Assembly (NCBI RefSeq): GCF_008085915.1
Contig: NZ_VSJK01000012.1
Span: 111,202 to 175,201 of the forward strand
Direction of reading: 5' to 3'
From: Oceaniovalibus sp. ACAM 378
GTDB taxonomy: Bacteria > Pseudomonadota > Alphaproteobacteria > Rhodobacterales > Rhodobacteraceae
DNA: 64,000 nucleotides
This document shows, piece after piece, positions 18,945-26,347 of this stretch (position 1 is the stretch's first letter; each line of letters opens with the position of its first letter). A program made the position numbers and the translations under genes. The notes beneath the pieces are model-generated. The model saw only the letters and a list, made by a program, of their open reading frames with translations, had not been told where the DNA came from and searched no databases.

Positions 18945-19537
18945 GGCTGCATCCGGTCGGCCAAAGCGCGCAGAATGCGGGCGGTTGCGCCCCAGATATA
19001 ATATGGTCCCCATGGCACCGTGAAATACAGACGCTCGGTCCCGCGCCAGCGACGGCCCTGTATCTTATACTGGCCCGGATCGGCGACATGGGACAGGGGC
19101 ACGCGAAACACCTCGTCAACTTCGCCCGGTTCGGGACGCGCATCGAATTCGGCGCGAATCAGCGCGATCACCGGCGTGATGGTGAACCCGGTGACGGTTT
19201 CATGGGATGGCAGGGCGCCCAAGACTTCGACATTGGCGGGGTCCAGCCCGATTTCCTCCTGCGCCTCGCGCAGGGCGGCGGCGGTGGCATCTGCATCGCT
19301 TGGATCGATCTTGCCACCCGGAAAAGCGATCTGTCCCGGATGATGCCTGAGCGCCGACGAGCGTTTGGTCAGGATCAATTGTGCCCCGCGATCGCCGTTG
19401 ATCACCCCGATCAGCACCCCGGCCCCACGCAAACTCCGCCCCTGCGGCAGCAAGGTGCCGGGGTTCAGGTCAAAATCCGACGAAGCGGCGGCGGCCGGTC
19501 TGTCCAACGCCGCCATAAGGCGGTCACGCGTCGTCAT
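18941..19537 (-). CDS. Nudix hydrolase, CoA pyrophosphatase type (NudL/YeaB-like)
   Basis: Protein of 198 residues predicted to hydrolyse coenzyme A and its esters. The Nudix box is GGKIDPSDADATAAALREAQEEIG, with REAQEE intact and the CoA-type preceding motif RHHPGQIAFPGG, which is diagnostic of the subfamily. The ATG at 19537 lies 13 bases inside the end of hslO, and the stop overlaps cca, so hslO, this gene and cca form one translationally coupled chain. Confidence 0.92.
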   Translation of the reverse strand: MTTRDRLMAALDRPAAAASSDFDLNPGTLLPQGRSLRGAGVLIGVINGDRGAQLILTKRSSALRHHPGQIAFPGGKIDPSDADATAAALREAQEEIGLDPANVEVLGALPSHETVTGFTITPVIALIRAEFDARPEPGEVDEVFRVPLSHVADPGQYKIQGRRWRGTERLYFTVPWGPYYIWGATARILRALADRMQP

Positions 19538-20522
19538 CAGCCGTCTTCGCCTCGAACCCCAGCGTGGCGGGGTCAAGTTTGTAATGCGCACCGCAGAACT
19601 GACAATCGGCGGTGACGATACCGTCGTCGGTCGTCATGGTCGCGATGTCGCGGGTCGAATAGATCGACAGGCTTTGCCGCACTTTGTCTTCGGAACAGCC
19701 ACACCCAAAGGTTACCGGTTGCGCGTCGAACACCCGCGGGCGTTCCTCGTGGAACAATCGATAGAGAAGGTCGGTTGGCTGAACCGATGGCCCGATCAGC
19801 TCAAGATCATCCACCGTATCCAAAAGCGTATTGGCACGCAGCCAGTTTTCGCCTTCGTCCCCGTCAAGAATATCGGCCGGCTCAAGAAGCCCACCCTCGC
19901 CGGTGGCATCCCCACTTGCGGTAAAGGGCGATGATTTGGGCATGTGTTGCAGCATCACGCCACCACCGCGCCACCCTTCCGTTTCGCCCGGAATCTGCGA
20001 CCGGCCAAAAGACAGCGCGAACCGGGTGGGCAGTTGTTCAGACTGGGCGAAATAGGTCTGCGCACAGGATGAAAGCGAGCCTCCGGCAATCGGCGTGATC
20101 CCCTGATAAGGCGTATTACCCTGCCCTTGATCCAGCAAAAGCGCGAAATACCCATTGCCGATCAGATCGAACGGCGCTTTTTCTGCGTCCAGCCGATCCG
20201 CATCGAAACTGGCCCAGGCGCGGATGCGCGCGGGCGATCCATCGGCACCGGGGGCATAGTAATCCGTGGCGATCAACCGGGCGGGGCCATCGCCGCGCAC
20301 TTGCAGCGACAGTTTCCAGCGAAGTTTTATCGTTTGACCGATCAATGCGGTCAGCAAGACCATTTCAGCCACCAGAGATTCGATCTGGGGCGGATACGAG
20401 TGCTGTTCAAGCACATTGTCCAGCACACCATCAAGGCGCACGATTCGCCCCCGGATGTCGGAACGGTCAAGTTGGAACGGCAGGACGGTATCATCCCAAG
20501 CAATTTTCGAAGCGATGGTCAT
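19524..20522 (-). CDS. hslO: Hsp33 redox-regulated chaperone
   Basis: Cytosolic holdase chaperone activated by oxidative unfolding; 332 residues from the ATG at 20522 (MTIASKIAWDD). The longer frame to 20588 adds no conserved sequence. The zinc/redox switch cysteines are present near the C-terminus as CGCSEDK and CQFCGAHY (CxC and CxxC). GNGYFALLLDQGQGNTPYQGI is a core Hsp33 segment. First gene of the hslO-Nudix-cca chain; divergent from the small Nudix gene at 20606. Confidence 0.95.
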   Translation of the reverse strand: MTIASKIAWDDTVLPFQLDRSDIRGRIVRLDGVLDNVLEQHSYPPQIESLVAEMVLLTALIGQTIKLRWKLSLQVRGDGPARLIATDYYAPGADGSPARIRAWASFDADRLDAEKAPFDLIGNGYFALLLDQGQGNTPYQGITPIAGGSLSSCAQTYFAQSEQLPTRFALSFGRSQIPGETEGWRGGGVMLQHMPKSSPFTASGDATGEGGLLEPADILDGDEGENWLRANTLLDTVDDLELIGPSVQPTDLLYRLFHEERPRVFDAQPVTFGCGCSEDKVRQSLSIYSTRDIATMTTDDGIVTADCQFCGAHYKLDPATLGFEAKTADDDA

Positions 20523-20605
20523 GGGGTTTCCTTGCGCGGCGCGCCTTGGCATACCGCGTCTATATAGGTCGGACAACCGGATCACCAACCACCAGAGGGA
20601 CAGTT

Positions 20606-21052
20606 ATGATCAGGCGGTATGGCGAAGCGCCCAAATTCGGGGTGCAATATGTGCACCGGCCCGGCGCCTATGCGATCCTGCCCCGGGGCGGATCTCTGCT
20701 TTTGACGATGCAGGCCGAACCGGTGCCCGAGTTTCAACTGCCGGGCGGGGGCATCGATCCGGGCGAATCACCCATCGCCGCATTGCACCGCGAAGTGTAC
20801 GAAGAAACCGGATGGCACATCGCGGCCCCGCGCCGGATCGGCGCATTCAGGCGGTTCACATATATGCCCGAATACGGAATCCACGCGGAAAAGGTCTGTC
20901 ATATCTATGTGGCGCGCCCGATATTGCAGCGCGGCCCGCCAAGCGAACCGGGGCATTCGGCCGTCTGGGTCGAAACCGGTCAGGCGCTGGACCTGCTTGG
21001 CAATCCGGGGGATGCGGCGCTGCTGGAACATTTCTGCGGCATTCATTTTTAA
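20606..21052 (+). CDS. Nudix hydrolase, substrate unknown
   Basis: Protein of 148 residues from the ATG at 20606, with AGAGGGA as ribosome site. It carries a complete Nudix box GGGIDPGESPIAALHREVYEETG (key residues G, E, REVYEE, G). The specificity is not clear; candidates include oxidised nucleotides, (di)nucleoside polyphosphates or mRNA 5' ends. Its stop codon overlaps the stop of the convergent PP2C gene (21049-21052), so no terminator can lie between the two. Long frames upstream are antisense to hslO. Confidence 0.88.
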   Translation: MIRRYGEAPKFGVQYVHRPGAYAILPRGGSLLLTMQAEPVPEFQLPGGGIDPGESPIAALHREVYEETGWHIAAPRRIGAFRRFTYMPEYGIHAEKVCHIYVARPILQRGPPSEPGHSAVWVETGQALDLLGNPGDAALLEHFCGIHF

Positions 21053-22365
21053 CCGACTTCTGGGCCCGTATCAGGGCCGGTAAACTCCAACAGAACACCC
21101 GAAACGTCATCATCCATTTCTTCCTTGGTGGCATAGGATGCAAGATCCCACAGAAGCGCCTGAAAAAACGCCTCGCCCTTCACATCGGCGCTGGATTGCA
21201 TGATTTCGATCAATCCTTCCTCGCCCAGAAGGGTGCCCGCTTCGTCGGCGCATTCGGTTATACCGTCCGATGCGAGCAACAGGCGGTCGCCCGGATTCAA
21301 CCGGGCAGAACACAGGCCGAACACCGGATCGGATAACAGGCCGATCGGCATCCCGCCCGTGCCCAGCTGTTCGACTGATCCGTCGGCCCGTTGCAGCAAG
21401 GGGTGGGGATGGCCGCATTGAATCATCTCGACAGCCCCCGAAGACAAATCGACATAGGCCAGTAGCATGGTAAAATAATGTTCGGTATCCACATCGTCGA
21501 TCATCATCCGGTTCAACCGGTGCGCCACCTCGGACAGGTCGCGGGCAGAATAGACACCCGGCGCGGTCTGGATCAGCGCCATATTCTGATCCGGCGAACT
21601 GCCCGAAAGATATCCTGCCAGCCGCGCGGTCAACAGGGCCGGGGCAATGCCATGGCCCGATACATCGAGCGAAAACAGGCCCACCCGGTGTTTGTCGATC
21701 CGGAAATGCCCCACCAGATCGCCGCCGACATGGCCACAAGATCGCAGGACAAGCGCCGCCTGGGCCGTTCCGAAATCCACCGCCCGCTCGCGCAGCAACG
21801 AATGTTGTAATTTGCGGGCCTCATTCAGGTCACGGTCAACGGCCGCATACAGCGCCTTGATTTCGGCATAGGCCGCCGAGATCATGCGGTTCTTTTCCGA
21901 CAGTTCGCGTTCGTTCTTCATGATCCGTGCGGCAGCCGCGATACGCGCGCGCAATTCCTCGGCGCTGACGGGTTTGGTGATGAAATCGTCAGCACCGCTT
22001 TCCAGCCCGGTGGCCACCTCGTTCTTTTCGGATTTGGAAGTGAGAAGAATGAAATAGACATACCGTTTCCGCGCCCGTTTGCGGAATATCCGGCAAAATT
22101 CCAGCCCGCTCATCCCCGGCATCATCCAGTCACTGATGATCAGGTCAAAAGTTTCGGTCTCGCAGAGGTCCAGCGCCGCCTGCCCTGATTCGGCCTGATG
22201 AACCTCAAACCCCCATTTTTCAAGCGAGGACGTCAGGATCTTGCGTTGCAGCCGGCTGTCGTCGACAACAAGAACCCGTTCAATCGGATCCACGATCGCG
22301 GTTGAGTTGAGTTGGGGGCCCGGTACGCCGGAATCGTTTTCGAAGTCGCCCATTTCGGAATCCAT
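21049..22365 (-). CDS. Response regulator with PP2C-type (SpoIIE/RsbU) phosphatase output
   Basis: Protein of 438 residues: an N-terminal receiver domain (about 28-150; acidic pair DD35-36, phospho-acceptor Asp79 in IISDWMMPGMSG, Lys131 in TKPVS), a helical linker (150-195), and a SpoIIE-type phosphatase domain (about 200-430) with GGDLVGHF, SLDVSGHGIAPALL, QCGHPHPLL and LLLASDGITECAD. Such proteins dephosphorylate anti-sigma-factor antagonists in partner switching. No anti-sigma or antagonist gene lies next to it; an Hpt gene is divergent. A TTAA-N7-TGAA motif (CtrA-like, one mismatch) lies between them. Confidence 0.93.
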   Translation of the reverse strand: MDSEMGDFENDSGVPGPQLNSTAIVDPIERVLVVDDSRLQRKILTSSLEKWGFEVHQAESGQAALDLCETETFDLIISDWMMPGMSGLEFCRIFRKRARKRYVYFILLTSKSEKNEVATGLESGADDFITKPVSAEELRARIAAAARIMKNERELSEKNRMISAAYAEIKALYAAVDRDLNEARKLQHSLLRERAVDFGTAQAALVLRSCGHVGGDLVGHFRIDKHRVGLFSLDVSGHGIAPALLTARLAGYLSGSSPDQNMALIQTAPGVYSARDLSEVAHRLNRMMIDDVDTEHYFTMLLAYVDLSSGAVEMIQCGHPHPLLQRADGSVEQLGTGGMPIGLLSDPVFGLCSARLNPGDRLLLASDGITECADEAGTLLGEEGLIEIMQSSADVKGEAFFQALLWDLASYATKEEMDDDVSGVLLEFTGPDTGPEVG

Positions 22366-22387
22366 AACATCTTTTCACGCACTGGGG

Positions 22388-22402
22388 TTAAGGTTCCGTG
22401 AA
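22388..22402. promoter_or_regulatory. Imperfect CtrA-type site between PP2C regulator and Hpt gene
   Basis: TTAA-N7-TGAA, one base off the TTAA-N7-TTAA consensus, 22 bases before the PP2C gene start and about 80 bases before the Hpt gene. The match is seen; regulation by CtrA is inference. Confidence 0.35.
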
Positions 22403-22482
22403 AACGCTGCCTGAACGGTTTTGTATCTAATCATCATACCTTAAGGGGTTTGCGGCAAAAGGCTCTCTACGAGGGAGAGACG

Positions 22483-22800
22483 ATGATGATTGCATGGGGC
22501 CGTATCACCCAACTTAGATCCGAGATCGGTGAAGATGACTTTTCCGAAGTCGTCGCGCTGTTTCTGGAGGAGGTGGACGGCGTGATCGACCGCCTGCGCA
22601 TCACATCCGATCCGGCAACCATGGCCGCCGATCTGCATTTTCTGAAAGGTTCGGCGCTGAATCTGGGGTTTGCCGCCTTCGCCGACCTGTGTGAACAGGG
22701 CGAAGCACTGGCTGAAACGGGCAGGGCTGATCAGGTGCCTGTCGCTGATGTGATCCGGTGCTATGATGCGTCGCGCACAGAATTTCTTGCCGGGCTTTAG
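22483..22800 (+). CDS. Stand-alone Hpt (histidine phosphotransfer) protein
   Basis: Protein of 105 residues from the ATG at 22483 (GAGGGAGAG just before it; the next codon is also ATG). The Hpt motif is HFLKGSALNLGF with phosphorylatable His52, followed by the second helix of the bundle. It has no kinase or receiver part, so it should shuttle phosphate between a kinase and receivers. The divergent receiver-PP2C gene 117 bases away is the obvious partner. Convergent with ilvA, 12 bases between stops. Confidence 0.88.
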   Translation: MMIAWGRITQLRSEIGEDDFSEVVALFLEEVDGVIDRLRITSDPATMAADLHFLKGSALNLGFAAFADLCEQGEALAETGRADQVPVADVIRCYDASRTEFLAGL

Positions 22801-22812
22801 GCGCCCGGTGGT

Positions 22813-24072
22813 TCAGATCAGGAACTCGGTCAGCGCCAAATCGTTTGTAATGTCGCGAAATGTAAAATCTGTGGCATTCAGTTTCTCGGTCAGGATCACG
22901 AAATTATCCGCATCCGAGGTTTCGATGCCCAAAAGGACCGATCCAAAGTTGCGGGCAGATTTCTTGAGGTATTCAAAGCGGGTAATGTCGTCTTCCGGGC
23001 CCAGCATCGCAAGAAAATCACGCAGGGCGCCGGGGCGTTGGGGCATCCGCAGAATAAAGTACTTCTTGACGCCCGCATAACGCTGCGCCCGTTCCTTGAC
23101 CTCGGGAAGGCGTTCGAAATCAAAATTGCCGCCCGAGGTGACGCAGACCACACGTTTGCCCTTGATCCGATCCGCCACATCCTCGAGCACGTCAATCGAC
23201 AGCGCGCCGGCCGGTTCCAAAACGATCCCCTCGACGTTCAGCATATTCTGGATGGTGACGCAGATCCGATCCTCGGGCGCCAGCACCACATTTTCGGGCG
23301 CAACATGCTTGAGCACCTCAAACGTCAGCTCGCCGATTCGGGCAACGGCAGCACCATCCACGAATGAATCGATCTGTGGCAGGGTCACCGGCTCGCCCGC
23401 TGCAAGGGCTGCGGTCAGGCTGGCCCCGCCTTTTGGTTCAACCAATATCAACTCGCATTCGGGCGCGACCCGGTCGAGAAAGCGTTTCATCCCCGAGGAA
23501 AGCCCGCCCCCGCCGACCGGAAGAATCACCACGTCCGGGGGCGTGCCGATTTCCTCAAGCATTTCCACTGCGACACTGGCCTGACCCTCGATCACGTTAA
23601 GGTCGTCGAAGGGCGACAGGAAATGCCCGCCCGCCGTCACACAATACTCTTGTGCGGCCTTCAGCGTCGCATCAAAATAGTCACCAATCAGGCGGATTTC
23701 GATATTTTCGCCACCAAAAGTGCGGGTCTTGAAGATTTTTTGCTGCGGCGTCGTAACCGGCATGAAGATCACGCCGCGCACACCGAAATGACGGCAGACA
23801 AAGGCCACGCCCTGCGCATGATTGCCGGCACTGGCGCAGACGAAAAGATCCTGCTCCGGGTTGTCTTTGCGCACTTTGCGCATCGCATTGAACGCGCCGC
23901 GGATCTTATAGGATCGGACAGGCGTCAGATCTTCGCGTTTCAGCCAGATATCGGCGCCAAATCGTTGCGACAGATAGTCATTGTGCTGCAACGGTGTGGC
24001 GGGGAAAAGCGCGCGCAACCGGGCGGTGGTCGCCAGAGCCCTGTCTTGGAAATCGTCCTGAAAATCATTCAT
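22813..24072 (-). CDS. ilvA: Threonine ammonia-lyase (threonine dehydratase)
   Basis: PLP enzyme converting threonine to 2-oxobutanoate, the first step of isoleucine synthesis; 419 residues from the ATG at 24072. The PLP lysine is Lys56 in SYKIRGA; SAGNHAQGVA and the glycine loop GGGGLSSG are present. The C-terminal ~80 residues (YFILRMPQRPGALRDFLAML...) form one ACT-like domain, as in the shorter type of biosynthetic IlvA, so feedback control by isoleucine is plausible. Divergent from argG, with 150 bases between starts, in which I see no leader peptide or riboswitch. Confidence 0.94.
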   Translation of the reverse strand: MNDFQDDFQDRALATTARLRALFPATPLQHNDYLSQRFGADIWLKREDLTPVRSYKIRGAFNAMRKVRKDNPEQDLFVCASAGNHAQGVAFVCRHFGVRGVIFMPVTTPQQKIFKTRTFGGENIEIRLIGDYFDATLKAAQEYCVTAGGHFLSPFDDLNVIEGQASVAVEMLEEIGTPPDVVILPVGGGGLSSGMKRFLDRVAPECELILVEPKGGASLTAALAAGEPVTLPQIDSFVDGAAVARIGELTFEVLKHVAPENVVLAPEDRICVTIQNMLNVEGIVLEPAGALSIDVLEDVADRIKGKRVVCVTSGGNFDFERLPEVKERAQRYAGVKKYFILRMPQRPGALRDFLAMLGPEDDITRFEYLKKSARNFGSVLLGIETSDADNFVILTEKLNATDFTFRDITNDLALTEFLI

Positions 24073-24222
24073 GACCTCTAAGTGCCGCGTTTGCGGACCG
24101 GCGACAAGACCGCAGTTGCGGGTTCGACGCCACTGACGTCTGCTCCCTGCGCCGCCAACTTGCTCTTGAGGCGCAAACGCTGTATCGCCGCCGCTGTCTG
24201 TCCGCCCCATGGAGAACATCCG

Positions 24223-25440
24223 ATGTCTGCACCCAAGAAAGTCGTGCTTGCCTATTCCGGGGGTCTCGACACCTCGATCATCCTGAAATGGCTGCAGACC
24301 GAATACGGCTGCGAGGTGGTGACCTTTACCGCCGATCTGGGTCAGGGCGAAGAACTGGAACCCGCCCGCGCCAAAGCCGAGTTGATGGGCGCATCGGCGA
24401 TCTATGTCGAAGACCTGCGCGAAGAATTCGTGCGCGATTTCGTTTTCCCGATGTTTCGCGCCAACGCCCTGTACGAAGGGCTGTACCTGCTGGGCACATC
24501 AATCGCCCGCCCGCTGATTTCCAAGCGGCTGGTCGAAATCGCCGCACGCGAAGGTGCCGATGCCGTCGCCCACGGTGCCACCGGCAAGGGCAATGATCAG
24601 GTACGGTTCGAACTGGCCGCCTATGCACTGAACCCCGATATCAGGGTGATTGCGCCCTGGCGCGAGTGGGATCTGTCAAGCCGGACCAAACTGCTGGCCT
24701 TTGCTGAAGAAAACCAGATTCCCATCGCCAAGGACAAACGGGGCGAAGCACCGTTCAGCGTCGATGCCAACCTTCTGCATACCTCGTCCGAGGGTAAGGT
24801 TCTGGAAAATCCCGCCGAAGAGGCTCCGGATTACGTTCTGCAACGAACCACCCGCCCCGAAGATGCACCCGACACCCCCGAGATGGTCGAGGTTACCTTT
24901 GAAAAAGGCGATGCGGTCGCGATCAATGGCGAAGCGATGTCACCCGCCACCATCCTGACCCGCCTGAACGAGCTGGGCGGCAAACATGGTGTCGGCATTC
25001 TGGATCTGGTGGAAAACCGCTTTGTCGGGATGAAATCGCGCGGCGTCTATGAAACACCGGGCGGTACGCTCCTGCTTGAGGCGCATCGGGGCATCGAACA
25101 GATCACGCTGGATTCAGGTTCGGCGCATCTGAAAGATTCGATCATGCCGCGCTATGCTGAACTGATCTATAACGGCTTCTGGTTCTCCCCCGAGCGTGAA
25201 ATGTTGCAGGCCCTGATCGACAAGAGCCAGGAGCATGTCACCGGCACGGTCCGTATCAAGCTGTACAAGGGATCGGCACGCACCGTTGCCCGCTGGTCTG
25301 ATCATTCGCTGTATTCCGAGGCGCATGTAACGTTTGAGGACGACGCCGGAGCCTATGATCAGAAAGACGCCGCCGGGTTCATCCACCTGAACGCGCTGCG
25401 CCTGAAATTGATTGCCAACCGGAACAAGCGGACGGCCTGA
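24223..25440 (+). CDS. argG: Argininosuccinate synthase
   Basis: Joins citrulline and aspartate using ATP in arginine synthesis; 405 residues from the ATG at 24223, preceded by GGAG. The upstream extension of the frame is not conserved. The N-terminal ATP-pyrophosphatase loop is AYSGGLDTS, and [14 protein letters not shown] and APWREW are signature segments. Length agrees with the family (about 400). A strong hairpin follows the stop. Confidence 0.97.
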   Translation: MSAPKKVVLAYSGGLDTSIILKWLQTEYGCEVVTFTADLGQGEELEPARAKAELMGASAIYVEDLREEFVRDFVFPMFRANALYEGLYLLGTSIARPLISKRLVEIAAREGADAVAHGATGKGNDQVRFELAAYALNPDIRVIAPWREWDLSSRTKLLAFAEENQIPIAKDKRGEAPFSVDANLLHTSSEGKVLENPAEEAPDYVLQRTTRPEDAPDTPEMVEVTFEKGDAVAINGEAMSPATILTRLNELGGKHGVGILDLVENRFVGMKSRGVYETPGGTLLLEAHRGIEQITLDSGSAHLKDSIMPRYAELIYNGFWFSPEREMLQALIDKSQEHVTGTVRIKLYKGSARTVARWSDHSLYSEAHVTFEDDAGAYDQKDAAGFIHLNALRLKLIANRNKRTA

Positions 25441-25449
25441 TCAATCAAA

Positions 25450-25476
25450 CGCCCCGGTTGTTCAACAGCCGGGGCG
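25450..25476. terminator. Hairpin between convergent argG and sulfotransferase-like gene
   Basis: Arms 25450-25460 and 25466-25476 pair over 11 positions (one G-T pair) with a five-base loop. It lacks a clear U-tract in either direction, so termination is likely but not certain. Confidence 0.6.
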
Positions 25477-25481
25477 CACGT

Positions 25482-26192
25482 TCAACAATACTCCCGCAAC
25501 TTCTCATATGGCGCCATGCCCGCCTCGGCCAATTCGCCATAGCGCCCGGCCAATTCGGGCAACGGACCCTCGGGCCCGGCGAATCCGGTTGAACGATGCA
25601 CCGCCCCATACCAATGGGCGGCCCACACTCCATCGCTCGCATGTCCACCCACCGGCCAGTGCAGCATGGCAGGGTCAAACCCCACGCCAAGGGCCACACA
25701 CAGCCCCTCAAGCGCGGTTTCCGGGTCGGCGCGGATTATCTCACTGTCGATCACCAGCGGCACCGGCCCATTTTCGGCAAACGTACGGAACAGCCGGTAC
25801 TGATCTTCAAATCCCAGCCCTTGCACTGTCGGATTTTCCGACTTGGCCGCATAGCTCGCCACGACACGCGCCGGATGGCGGATCAGGAACACATGCCGCG
25901 TGTCATCGGGCCAGTCGGGCATGAAACCGGGGCGCATGTGGTGTGGCATGTGTTTTTGATACCAGTGCGCCCGTCCGCCCGGCACCGGCCCGGTACAGGT
26001 CGCGGCCACTTTGTCTGCGTCGGCGTCTTGGGCGGCGATAATCGCATCGCGCATCGGATGACGGACGCCTGACTCGGTCAGCCAGGCGGCATAAAACGGC
26101 TCATCCGACACGGCAAAATCGGCCCGCGCGCCAAAGGAATACATCATCGCCGTCGACAGGTTGCGCGGCCCCGACCACATGGCAATCCGCAT
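25482..26192 (-). CDS. Sulfotransferase-like protein
   Basis: Protein of 236 residues from the ATG at 26192 (MRIAMWSGPRN). The 5'-phosphosulfate-binding-like loop SGPRNLSTAMMYSF and the 3'-phosphate-binding-like segment FLIRHPARVVASY match the PAPS-dependent sulfotransferase fold. In alphaproteobacteria this family is known next to or fused with branched-chain aminotransferases, but no such gene is here. The substrate is unknown. Its stop falls six bases after the argG hairpin. Confidence 0.78.
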   Translation of the reverse strand: MRIAMWSGPRNLSTAMMYSFGARADFAVSDEPFYAAWLTESGVRHPMRDAIIAAQDADADKVAATCTGPVPGGRAHWYQKHMPHHMRPGFMPDWPDDTRHVFLIRHPARVVASYAAKSENPTVQGLGFEDQYRLFRTFAENGPVPLVIDSEIIRADPETALEGLCVALGVGFDPAMLHWPVGGHASDGVWAAHWYGAVHRSTGFAGPEGPLPELAGRYGELAEAGMAPYEKLREYC

Positions 26193-26347
26193 ATCCGTCT
26201 CCTTCGCTGAACCGTTGAGATATCTGCCACCGTCAGGGCAAACTTTCAACGCTTCCTGCCGCGCCGTACACCCTGAAAATGGCGGATTTCGCCTTTCACC
26301 TGACCGTCGCCCCGGATACCGTGCCCGCGGCCAATCCGGGGGAACAT

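Noticed and set aside
17349..19001. 550-residue open frame on the plus strand
   Set aside because: It is antisense to the ABC exporter and cca, both with clear catalytic motifs; long antisense frames are common in GC-rich DNA and this one shows no domain or membrane pattern.
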